Positions 1 to 6,498 of a stretch of 24,097 bases of DNA are shown in pieces. The notes beneath the pieces were generated by a model. That model worked only from the letters and a program-made list of their open reading frames with translations. It was not told the origin of the DNA and did no database searches. The position numbers and the translations under genes were made by a program. The stretch is taken from positions 1 to 24,097 of the forward strand of contig JAXHTH010000020.1 in the NCBI GenBank assembly GCA_034211115.1, given 5' to 3'. The number at the start of each line of letters is the position of its first letter. Positions within the stretch are counted from its first letter, which is position 1. Origin of the DNA: JAXHTH01 sp034211115 (lineage in GTDB: Bacteria; Planctomycetota; Phycisphaerae; Phycisphaerales; SM1A02).

Positions 1-257
1 GGGTGGGCGACGACCCGCATCTGAGCTATTCGGGGGGCTCGATGATTGTCTCCCCGACCGGCGAGGTGCTGGCCGAGGCGGGCGAGGCGGAGGCGGTCCT
101 CGCCGCGGACCTCGATCCGGACGGCCTCCGCCGCTGGCGGGCGGAGTTCCCCGCCCTCCGCGATCTCAAAAAGTCCCTGCTCGGGCGGATCGACATCGAT
201 CACAGCCCGCCCCGGCGGCCGATGAATGAACGGGAAATGGATCGGGGCGGCGATTGA
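1..257 (+). CDS. Carbon-nitrogen hydrolase (nitrilase superfamily), C-terminal fragment
   Basis: Only the last 85 or so residues are inside the window; the frame is open from the left edge and ends at TGA 255-257. The visible part has the conserved end of the nitrilase/omega-amidase fold: a GDDPHLSYSGGS segment (the strand holding the G..S pair near the active site), then a DPTGEVL-like turn written SPTGEVLAEAG, then an L.ADLDPDGLRRWRAEFPALRDLK tail, which is how YafV/omega-amidase-type proteins usually finish. Such enzymes hydrolyse amides such as alpha-ketoglutaramate with a Glu-Lys-Cys triad. The triad lies upstream of the window, so catalytic competence cannot be checked. The last 25 residues are charged and look like a lineage-specific extension. 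Subfamily is uncertain; superfamily membership is fairly secure. Confidence 0.75.
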   Translation, partial: VGDDPHLSYSGGSMIVSPTGEVLAEAGEAEAVLAADLDPDGLRRWRAEFPALRDLKKSLLGRIDIDHSPPRRPMNEREMDRGGD

Positions 258-282
258 GCGCCGGCCGGTCCGACGGTACGAT
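254..282 (+). promoter_or_regulatory. Probable promoter of tRNA-Phe
   Basis: A -35-like TTGAGC at 254-259 (4 of 6 matches) is followed after exactly 17 nt by TACGAT at 277-282 (4 of 6). The predicted start at about 289 lies 24 nt before the mature tRNA. The -35 box overlaps the stop codon of the upstream amidase gene. Assignment is by motif and spacing only. Confidence 0.4.
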
Positions 283-312
283 TCCGCGATCCGGCCCTGC
301 GCCGGCCGACCG

Positions 313-385
313 GGCTAGGTAGCTCAGTTGGTAGAGCACCGCACTGAAAATGCGGGTGTCGGCGGTTCAAGTCCGCCCCTAGCCA
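313..385 (+). tRNA. tRNA-Phe (anticodon GAA)
   Basis: A complete cloverleaf can be drawn by hand. The acceptor stem is GGCTAGG (313-319) with CCTAGCC (378-384), seven perfect pairs. The D arm is GCTC/GAGC (322-325, 334-337) around AGTTGGTA. The anticodon stem CCGCA/TGCGG (339-343, 351-355) holds the loop CTGAAAA, with anticodon GAA at 346-348. The variable loop has five bases. The T arm is GGCGG/CCGCC (361-365, 373-377) around TTCAAGT. The discriminator base is A385. The 3' CCA is not encoded (the next bases are TAC) and would be added by nucleotidyltransferase. It decodes UUC and UUU. Confidence 0.97.
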
Positions 386-399
386 TACGTGAGGAGCAG

Positions 400-427
400 C
401 GCCCGCCTCAGATGAGGCGGGCGTTGT
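400..427 (+). terminator. Rho-independent-like terminator after tRNA-Phe
   Basis: A 10-bp perfect GC-rich stem (400-409 with 414-423) closes an AGAT tetraloop and is followed by TTGTGCG. The U-tract is short, but the stem is very stable and sits 15 nt after the tRNA. It also separates the tRNA from the convergent MshEN-domain gene, whose stop is at 473-475, and may stop readthrough into its antisense strand. Confidence 0.65.
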
Positions 428-472
428 GCGTTGGCGGAGGATGGACGAGAGGCCGGCGCCGCGTCCCGCGCC

Positions 473-979
473 TCACGCCGCGCGGTTCGCATCGCGCCCC
501 AGCAGCCGCGCCATGCCGTCATCCAGAACCGAATGCGGCTTCATCCCGGGGAGCGGATAGTGCCGGCACAGCGCCCGGCCCAGCGCTTCCGGCTCGGCCA
601 TGACGAAGAAGACGGGAATCCCGATCACGTTCGTCGCGAACCGCAGGGCCCGGCGCAGATGCATCTGCGTGGTCGCGATCATCAGCTCGCCCGGCTCAAA
701 ACGGATGGGCAGCACGCGGAACTGCCACGCCTGACGCCGCGTGACCAGCCGCAGCGCCTCCGGATCGTACGCCTCAACGTCCGGATCGACGGTGCGGGTG
801 AGCGCGGCGTACTGCTGCGCCCAGGCCGCCTCGATGATCGCGGGATCGACGCTGAACAACCGCTCGGCGAGGAGCCCGAACGGCTCGCCCGTATGCTGCT
901 GGCGAGAAAGAATGTGTTGCACCTGCCGCTCGTCGAGCACGCCGCTCTCGATCAGCAGTTCACCCAGACGCAGCTCCAT
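473..979 (-). CDS. Stand-alone MshEN/GspE N-terminal domain protein
   Basis: A 168-residue protein resembling only the N-terminal domain of type II secretion/type IV pilus ATPases (GspE, PilB, MshE). Residues 4-27 fit the published MshEN motif RLGxxLxxxGx(6)LxxxLxxQ: R4-L5-G6, L9, G13, V20 (for L), L24 and Q27 are in register. In MshE and relatives this motif binds cyclic di-GMP. The rest (LRLVTRRQAWQFRVLPIRF, then LMIATTQ, then ALGRALCRHYPL) follows the usual GspE_N plan. No ATPase domain, Walker A motif or membrane segment is present. ATG at 977-979 was chosen because AAAGGAGG at 989-996 (minus strand) stands 9 nt before it; the longer upstream reading is arginine-rich and unlike the family. 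A regulatory adaptor or c-di-GMP sensor role is inference. Confidence 0.75.
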   Translation of the reverse strand: MELRLGELLIESGVLDERQVQHILSRQQHTGEPFGLLAERLFSVDPAIIEAAWAQQYAALTRTVDPDVEAYDPEALRLVTRRQAWQFRVLPIRFEPGELMIATTQMHLRRALRFATNVIGIPVFFVMAEPEALGRALCRHYPLPGMKPHSVLDDGMARLLGRDANRAA

Positions 980-1276
980 ATCAAGCCGCCTCCTTTCGCC
1001 TCCGGCGGCGATATCGGCTTGGCGGGCGGTGTCTTGATGCGCCGAGTGCGATTCGGCGGGCAATCGGGCCCGGGAGAACGCGGCTGTGCGAGATGGCCGA
1101 CCGTGGCAAGCTGCACCGGCCCGGCCGCATTCTCTCGCTGCCCCCCGCAGGTCGGTCAGTTTGCCAGGACCGCCATGAATCCGGCGACACGGGCTCATGT
1201 CGCCCTTCCGGGGGCCGACGATTTTTCCGCGTCCGAAAAGCGGCTTCCCCGCCCGGGATGACTACGCTATCGGCCT
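980..1276. other. Divergent intergenic region, MshEN gene / MMPL gene
   Basis: This 297-nt gap holds the Shine-Dalgarno sequence of the minus-strand gene (989-996) and must contain the start signals of both divergent genes. A TACGCT at 1263-1268 lies 8 nt before the transporter ATG and could be a -10 box giving an almost leaderless message, but no matching -35 is visible. There is no good Shine-Dalgarno before 1277. No RNA gene, repeat or credible coding frame was found. Confidence 0.4.
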
Positions 1277-3913
1277 ATGCACGAGCGGATCCGCGATGCC
1301 CTGCTCAGCCGCTGGGGGTGGCTGGTCGCCTCCCGGCCCTGGCCGACGCTGCTCGTGTGCGTGCTCCTCGCCGCCGCCTCCATCGTCCTCACCGTCCAGC
1401 ACCTGTCCTTCGTCTCCGACCGCAGCGAGCTCATCGACCAGGACCTGAGCTGGAACCGGCGCTACGCGGAGTACAAGGACCAGTTCCCGCGCTGGGACGA
1501 TGTCATCGTCTGCATCGAGGGCGCCGCCGACGATCAGCGCATCGACGAGCTGGCGCGCCGGATCGCCCGGCAGTTGATGAACGATGAGCGGATCGGCTCG
1601 GCCGATGCGGGGTTCAACGTCTCGGAGACGGGTCCGCGGCTGTTCGCCGCCGCCCCGCCCGAGCTGTTCGAGGAGATGATGGACCGGATCGCGCGGGCGC
1701 GTCGGCTGGCCGCGGCGTCGCACGCCAACGCCGCACTTGCCACCGCGCTGGCCGAGTTCTCCGACGCCCCGGAAGGCGAATCGACGCTGGCGGAGATGGA
1801 CGAGTTCCTCCAGCCGTACCTCGATGCCCTGCGCGGCCGGCCGCCGGACTTCGCCTTCCTCCGCCCCGACCAGTCGCGCTGGCTGCCGCTGGTGAGCGAG
1901 TTCGGCTCGGGTCGGCTGCGGTTCATCCAGGTCCACTTCGCCGGGGCGGATGAGGGCATCGCCTCGACCGCCGATGACATCGCCTGGCTGCGGGCGGAGA
2001 TCGCCCCGCTCATCGACGCGTCCGCTCTTCCCGAGCTCGAATGGGGCGTGACGGGCATCCCCGCCATCGAGGCGGACGAGACGGCCCAGTCCATCCACGA
2101 TTCGACCATCGCCTCCCTGCTCGCCTTCGCCCTGATCACCGCCCTCATGCTCGCGGTGTTCCGGGGGATCATCGTTCCGCTTCTCGCCGCGTCCGCCCTG
2201 CTCATCGGGATGGCGTGGAGCTTCGGCTGGCTGACCCTCGCCGTCGGGCATCTTCAGCTCTTGTCGGTCGTGTTCTCGGTGATCCTGCTGGGACTGGGCG
2301 TCGACTTCGCCGTGCATCTCGTGGCGCGCCTGGAGCTGGTGCAGGATGAACATCAACACCTGCACTCGGCGATCTCGCGCGTCTTCCGCGGGATCGGGCC
2401 GGGCATGCTCACCGGCGCCGTGACCACCGCCGCCGCGTTCGGCGCCACCGCCCTGACGCAGTTCAAGGGCATGGCGGAGATGGGCCTCATCGCCAGCGGG
2501 GGGATCATCCTCTGCCTGATCGCGACGCTGAGCTGCTTCCCCGCCTCGCTGGCCGCGACCGGGAAGTGGAAGCGCGTCATCCGCCACCGGCCGGGCGGGG
2601 AGACGGCCCACTTCGCCCACGGCCGACTCGACATCGTCGACCGCCGCGCCAGGGGCACGCTGATCGTCGCCGGCGTGCTCGTCATCCTCCTCGCCGCGCC
2701 GATGTACCGCGTGCAGTACGACCCGAACGTGCTGAACCTCCAGCCGCCGGGCGTTGAGTCCGTCGAGTGGGAGAAGCGGATCGTCGAGGACAATGCGCGC
2801 AGCGTGTGGGCCGCTCTCGTGCAGACGACGCCGGAGAACGCGGCGGACCTGGCCGATGATCTCCGCGCGCTTCCGGGGGTGCACGATGTCGGGGCGATGG
2901 GCCTGCTTCTGCCGCCCGATCGCGAGGAACGCGGGCAGCGCATCGCCGCGCTGCGCGCGCAGCCCGTGCAGCCGATCGAGGCGCGGACCGGCGAAGAGGC
3001 GCTGCTGGCGCAGCTTCAGCTCGTCCGCGTGGGCGTGTCGAACCGCGCCCGCACGGCCCCCGGAAGTGTCGCCGCCCGCCTGCGCGATGTGCAGGCCGAC
3101 ATCCAGACAGCGTTCCAGGCGTATCGCGACGCCTCGGCCGACGAGCAGGCGGTGCGCCTGGCCCGGCTCGAGGAAGCGTTCGGCTATGCACGCGAGGCGC
3201 TGAGCGACTGGCTGGAGCAGGCGCTGGCGCCGATCCCGCCCGCGCCGGCGGACCTGCCCGCCCTGTTGCGCGAGCAGTGGACGGACGGCGACACCTGGCT
3301 GCTGCGCATCTATCCCGCGGCCGATCCGCAGGGGCGGTCGATCCTCCATCCGGATCGATTGGGAGAATTCGTCAACACGCTCCTGGCCGTGGAGCCGACC
3401 ACGTTCGGCCCGCCCGTGCAGATCTGGGAATCGACGCAGCTCATCATCCGCGAGTACATCAAGGCCGCGTGCTACGCGGTGGCGGCGATCCTCATTCTCC
3501 TCCTGCTGGATTTTCGCTCGCTGGCCGATGCGCTGTGCGCGATGACGCCGGTGCTGATCGGGTTCATCGGCGTGTTCGGCCTGATGGGGATCACCGGCGC
3601 GCCGCTGAACTTCGCCAACATCATCGTCATGCCGCTCATCTTCGGGATCGGCGTGGATGCGGGCGTGCACATCGTCCACCGCTGGCGGGCCGAGCCCTTC
3701 GGCCGCCCGGCCGGCCTCAGCGGCGGGACCGGCCGCGGCATCACGCTCACCATGATCACCACGATGGTCGGATTCGGCTGCATGCTCGTGGCCGAGCACC
3801 GCGGCATCCGTTCGCTCGGTTTCGTCATGCTCGCCGGCCTCAGCGTCACCCTCCTCGCCTGCTACACCGTCCTCCCGGCGCTGCTCAGACTAAGGACGGC
3901 GCCGGAAGAGTGA
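1277..3913 (+). CDS. MMPL-family RND transporter (HpnN-like)
   Basis: An 878-residue inner-membrane protein with the classic duplicated RND layout. TM1 is at about 21-40, followed by a large periplasmic loop (41-270) and a five-helix bundle (about 275-420) containing GLGVDFAVHL near residue 340. Then come TM7 (about 460-478), a second periplasmic loop (480-720) and a final helix bundle (about 727-870) with the matching GIGVDAGVHIVHR motif near 790. The paired GxGVD motifs carry the aspartates expected for proton relay in helices 4 and 10. Architecture and length match the HpnN/MMPL group, which exports hopanoids or other lipids to the outer membrane; no hopanoid genes are nearby, so the substrate is open. 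The ATG has no clear Shine-Dalgarno; a short leader is possible. It stands alone, with a palindromic element just after its stop. Confidence 0.85.
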   Translation: MHERIRDALLSRWGWLVASRPWPTLLVCVLLAAASIVLTVQHLSFVSDRSELIDQDLSWNRRYAEYKDQFPRWDDVIVCIEGAADDQRIDELARRIARQLMNDERIGSADAGFNVSETGPRLFAAAPPELFEEMMDRIARARRLAAASHANAALATALAEFSDAPEGESTLAEMDEFLQPYLDALRGRPPDFAFLRPDQSRWLPLVSEFGSGRLRFIQVHFAGADEGIASTADDIAWLRAEIAPLIDASALPELEWGVTGIPAIEADETAQSIHDSTIASLLAFALITALMLAVFRGIIVPLLAASALLIGMAWSFGWLTLAVGHLQLLSVVFSVILLGLGVDFAVHLVARLELVQDEHQHLHSAISRVFRGIGPGMLTGAVTTAAAFGATALTQFKGMAEMGLIASGGIILCLIATLSCFPASLAATGKWKRVIRHRPGGETAHFAHGRLDIVDRRARGTLIVAGVLVILLAAPMYRVQYDPNVLNLQPPGVESVEWEKRIVEDNARSVWAALVQTTPENAADLADDLRALPGVHDVGAMGLLLPPDREERGQRIAALRAQPVQPIEARTGEEALLAQLQLVRVGVSNRARTAPGSVAARLRDVQADIQTAFQAYRDASADEQAVRLARLEEAFGYAREALSDWLEQALAPIPPAPADLPALLREQWTDGDTWLLRIYPAADPQGRSILHPDRLGEFVNTLLAVEPTTFGPPVQIWESTQLIIREYIKAACYAVAAILILLLLDFRSLADALCAMTPVLIGFIGVFGLMGITGAPLNFANIIVMPLIFGIGVDAGVHIVHRWRAEPFGRPAGLSGGTGRGITLTMITTMVGFGCMLVAEHRGIRSLGFVMLAGLSVTLLACYTVLPALLRLRTAPEE

Positions 3914-3947
3914 GCGGACGCTTCTGCGAATGCCCAACAGAAGAGTG

Positions 3948-3968
3948 GCACGGGCGTCCCGCCCGTGC
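3948..3968 (+). repeat. Palindromic intergenic repeat, copy A
   Basis: A perfect 9-bp hairpin: GCACGGGCG (3948-3956), triloop TCC, CGCCCGTGC (3960-3968), 35 nt after the MMPL stop codon. A second copy lies in reverse orientation at 8153-8173. It differs in the second base pair on both arms (C:G to G:C) and in one loop base, so the pairing is kept. It could act as a transcription terminator or as a REP-like element; no T-run follows. Confidence 0.7.
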
Positions 3969-4011
3969 GGGATCGGCCGAGTGATGTGGCCTGTGTCTTC
4001 GAAGACCACGG

Positions 4012-4043
4012 GGCCTTCCGCTTCGCTCCAGACCACGGCACCC
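4012..4043 (+). repeat. 32-nt interspersed direct repeat, copy 1
   Basis: These 32 nt match 5446-5477 in the same orientation at 31 of 32 positions; the only difference is C versus T at the seventh base. The shared core reads CGCTTCGCTCCAGACCAC and continues to GGCACCC. Copy 1 lies downstream of the minus-strand aminopeptidase gene and copy 2 upstream of it, so the pair brackets that gene about 1.43 kb apart. No coding frame explains the conservation. Confidence 0.8.
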
Positions 4044-4060
4044 GGCTGAACCCTCGCCGA

Positions 4061-4092
4061 CCAAAGAAGGCCCCGCGTGGGAGCGCGGGGCC
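4061..4092 (-). terminator. Rho-independent terminator of the M29 aminopeptidase gene
   Basis: A perfect 9-bp stem, GGCCCCGCG (4069-4077) with CGCGGGGCC (4084-4092), closes a 6-nt loop. Read on the minus strand it is followed by TTCTTTGG, a T-rich tail in an otherwise T-poor region. It begins 43 nt after the minus-strand stop codon at 4135-4137. Read on the plus strand the tail is GGGATC, so it works in one direction only. Confidence 0.8.
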
Positions 4093-4134
4093 GGGATCGA
4101 TTATGGGATGGGAACGGCGTGGTGCCGCGTGCAC

Positions 4135-5259
4135 TCACGCCCTCAGCGCATCGGGGTTGAGGGCCTTGAGATCGTCGCTGACGAAGAGGCCGTCCTTGCG
4201 GACGATTTCGCCGTCGAACGCGATCGTGCCGCCGCCGTAGTCGGGGCGCTGGATGAGCACCATGTCCCAGTGAATCTCCGAGTCGTTGCCGTTGTGCGCC
4301 TCCTCGTAGGCCCGGCCGGGCGTGAGGTGCAGGGAGCCGGCGATCTTCTCGTCGAAGAGAATGTCCTTCATCGCGTGCTCGACGTGGGGGTTGAACCCGA
4401 TGGCGAACTCGCCCACGTAGCGCCCGCCCTCATCGGTGTCGAAGATCGGGTCGAGCTTTTCGGCGTTCTGGTCCGAATCGGCGTTGATGATCTTGCCGTC
4501 CTTGAACTCCAGCCGCACGTTCTCGAAACTGATGCCGTTGAAGATGGTGGGCGTGTTGAAGTGGATGACGCCGTTGACGGATTCCTTGACGGGCGCGGTG
4601 AAGCACTCGCCATCGGGGATGTTCATCTGCCCGCAGCAGGGGACGACGGGGATGCCCTTGATGGAGAAGCTGATATCGGTGTCGCCGGGACCCTTGATCT
4701 CGACGCGATCGGTGTTGCGCATGCGGTCGGCGAGCTTCTCGGCGGCCTGGGCCATCTTCGCGTAATCGAGGGTGCAGACGTTGAAGTAGAAATCCTCGAA
4801 GGCTTCGGTGCTCACCTGGGCGAGCTGGGCCATGCTCGGCGTGGGCCAGCGGAGGACGCACCACTTGGTGTGCTCGACGCGCTGGTCGAAGTGGACGGGC
4901 TTCATGTAGATGCGTCCCCAGCGTTTCATCTGCTCGTCGTCGATGCCGGACAGTTCGCTGACGTTCGCCGCGCCGCGCAGGCCGATGTAGCACTGCATCT
5001 GCTTCATGCGATGGCGGTCGTAGTCGGCCCAAGCCTTGAGCTGCTCCTCATCGGCGTTCTCGACGAGGGCGCGCATGGCGCGGTTGGCGCGGAGGATGAC
5101 GTGCGGATGCCCGCCGGCCTTGCGGGCCGCCTTCACCAGGGCGACCGTCATCTCTTCGGGAGCATCGAACATCTCGATGAGCACGTGCTCGCCCGGCTGG
5201 ACGCGGGTGGAGTAATTGACGAGCAGCTCGGCGAGGCGGGTCATTCGCGGGTCAACCAT
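4135..5259 (-). CDS. M29-family metallo-aminopeptidase (AmpS/AmpT type)
   Basis: A 374-residue cytoplasmic dinuclear metal aminopeptidase that removes N-terminal residues from peptides. The five metal ligands known from the Thermus/Staphylococcus enzymes can be placed: Glu218 in PDGECFTAP, Glu284 in VGEFAIGFNP, His311 in GSLHLTPG, and His330 and Asp332 in EIHWDM. The Glu-Glu spacing of 66 and the H-x-D pair match the family. The N-terminal half (residues 1-190) is the usual substrate-recognition domain with QPGEHVLIE. The start ATG (5257-5259) has GGAAGGAAC a few bases upstream; an earlier in-frame ATG at 5337 would add 26 residues without homology to the family and lacks a ribosome site. The gene is monocistronic, with its own terminator and likely promoter, and is bracketed by the 32-nt direct repeats. 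Confidence 0.9.
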   Translation of the reverse strand: MVDPRMTRLAELLVNYSTRVQPGEHVLIEMFDAPEEMTVALVKAARKAGGHPHVILRANRAMRALVENADEEQLKAWADYDRHRMKQMQCYIGLRGAANVSELSGIDDEQMKRWGRIYMKPVHFDQRVEHTKWCVLRWPTPSMAQLAQVSTEAFEDFYFNVCTLDYAKMAQAAEKLADRMRNTDRVEIKGPGDTDISFSIKGIPVVPCCGQMNIPDGECFTAPVKESVNGVIHFNTPTIFNGISFENVRLEFKDGKIINADSDQNAEKLDPIFDTDEGGRYVGEFAIGFNPHVEHAMKDILFDEKIAGSLHLTPGRAYEEAHNGNDSEIHWDMVLIQRPDYGGGTIAFDGEIVRKDGLFVSDDLKALNPDALRA

Positions 5260-5364
5260 GGGTTCCGTTCCTTCCCTTATGTCTGTGATGGAATGCGAGC
5301 GGGCGAGTTCGCCTCGCCGCGGGATCGAAGCACACACGTCCGGGGCCCGGCGAGGCGGATCGGC

Positions 5365-5394
5365 ATTCTATCGCGAATGCGGGCCGGATGTCGC
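5365..5394 (-). promoter_or_regulatory. Possible promoter of the M29 aminopeptidase gene
   Basis: On the minus strand GCGACA (5394 to 5389, 4 of 6 matches to the -35 consensus) is followed after 18 nt by TAGAAT (5370 to 5365, 5 of 6 to the -10). This predicts a start near 5358 and a leader of about 100 nt before ATG 5259. Motif match only. Confidence 0.35.
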
Positions 5395-5445
5395 GGGCCA
5401 GGACGACCGGTCGGGCGCCGCGGTCCGGGTCGGCGAGGGCCGCGT

Positions 5446-5477
5446 GGCCTTTCGCTTCGCTCCAGACCACGGCACCC
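5446..5477 (+). repeat. 32-nt interspersed direct repeat, copy 2
   Basis: Second copy of the element at 4012-4043, same orientation, one mismatch. It lies between the start of the M29 aminopeptidase gene and the end of the next minus-strand gene, 36 nt after that gene's stop in the direction of transcription. The similarity stops sharply at both ends, so the element is a defined short unit rather than the end of a larger duplication. Confidence 0.8.
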
Positions 5478-5513
5478 ATCAGTCCGAATGAACGCAAATA
5501 CCCCGGCCGGAGA

Positions 5514-6470
5514 TCAACCGCTCTGATCCTCGGACCCGTGGAAGAGATCCTGCAGCGCCTGCCGCACGTCGGCGCCCGGCTCGGCGCCGGGGCGGAACCA
5601 GAGCCGCACGCCCGGACGCGGCTGCTCCGGCGCGAATCGGAACCAGCCGGCGACGGCGGAGTCGGCGTAGGTCTGGCCCTGCCAGAAGCCGTCGGCGGCG
5701 CGGCCGTGCGCGATGCGCCGCCCCCGGGGCGGGAAGGCGTCCCACCGCTCGACGTGCGAGCCGAGCAGGGCGTTCTGGAAATCCTGATCGTCATCGGCGT
5801 GCGAGGAGCAGATCAGGATCACGTTCGTCGCGCGGGGCATGAACTGGCGGTACGCGCGCTTCATCAGTTTGCGCATGCGCGGCGCCTCGTCGATGAACCC
5901 GGAGGGGAGGCCGATGACGAGGGAGACGTGCGGCCCCTCCCAGGGGGCGACGATGAGCACCCCGCCGATCTCTTCGCCGCTGTCATCCTTGACCACCAGC
6001 TCGTCGCCCAGCCGCGCGTGCTGGATGAACCCGCTGGCCTCGCGGACGAGGCGCTGCATGTCCTCGTCGGTCGCGCCGTCTCTCCAGCGCACGCCGACGA
6101 CGTAGGGCCGGTTGATGCGCTCCAGGTAGCGCAGTCGGGATGAGATGGTGAGCTTCTTCCGCCCGGGCCTGTCGGTCTTGAGGCGCTTGACGTGGAGGAA
6201 GAACTCCAGCGCATCGCCGTTGACCTGGAAATCGCAGGCCTTCCCGCTGGGGGTCGGCACTTCAACCTTGAGTTCGCAGCCTCGGCGGAGGAGCTGGCGG
6301 GCGACGATCGCCTCGGCGAGCGCATCGCGGAAGCCCTTGGCCGTGCGGTGGGCGGTGAGGGCCGCGTGCAGCTTGGCCAGCTCCTCGTCCGCGGCCCACG
6401 CCTCGATGTCGGCGAGGATCGCCGGGTGAAGCCGGGGGGCGAACTGTTCCAGACCGCCGGTGTCTGCCAT
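5514..6470 (-). CDS. Unrecognised protein with weak PD-(D/E)XK-like pattern
   Basis: A 318-residue soluble protein that I cannot assign to a named family; it has no signal peptide or membrane segment. Residues 50-97 show a helix with Glu53 (LAEAIVARQLLRRG), a strand KVEVPTP, then ACDFQV (Asp80) and FFLHVKRL (His93-x-Lys95). This order, E ... D ... (E/H)xK, recalls the core of restriction-endonuclease-like nucleases with His in place of the usual Glu, but no sequence search backs it. A second alpha/beta part follows (PYVVGVRW about 122-129; GGVLIVAPW 169-177; ATNVILICSS 214-223) and a proline-rich end. The ATG at 6468-6470 follows AGGAGT by only 3 nt, 28 nt after the end of hflX, so the two genes are probably co-transcribed. 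It is in the same frame as the first part of hflX, with no stop between. Confidence 0.7.
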   Translation of the reverse strand: MADTGGLEQFAPRLHPAILADIEAWAADEELAKLHAALTAHRTAKGFRDALAEAIVARQLLRRGCELKVEVPTPSGKACDFQVNGDALEFFLHVKRLKTDRPGRKKLTISSRLRYLERINRPYVVGVRWRDGATDEDMQRLVREASGFIQHARLGDELVVKDDSGEEIGGVLIVAPWEGPHVSLVIGLPSGFIDEAPRMRKLMKRAYRQFMPRATNVILICSSHADDDQDFQNALLGSHVERWDAFPPRGRRIAHGRAADGFWQGQTYADSAVAGWFRFAPEQPRPGVRLWFRPGAEPGADVRQALQDLFHGSEDQSG

Positions 6471-6498
6471 AGGACTCCTGACCCGTTCGCGGCGGCGT

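Noticed and set aside
431..1261. Plus-strand open frame opposite the MshEN gene
   Set aside because: Arg/Pro-rich with no domain, no ribosome site; the minus-strand product fits a known family.
1262..3799. Long minus-strand open frame opposite the MMPL gene
   Set aside because: Same antisense effect; the plus-strand product has clear RND motifs and membrane helices, the minus-strand one has none.
3890..4138. Small minus-strand open frame rich in GRDARAT-like residues
   Set aside because: It is the translation of the palindromic and 32-nt repeats plus a terminator, not a gene.
4108..5526. Plus-strand open frame opposite the M29 aminopeptidase
   Set aside because: Shadow frame; the minus strand has all five metal ligands and its own ribosome site and terminator.
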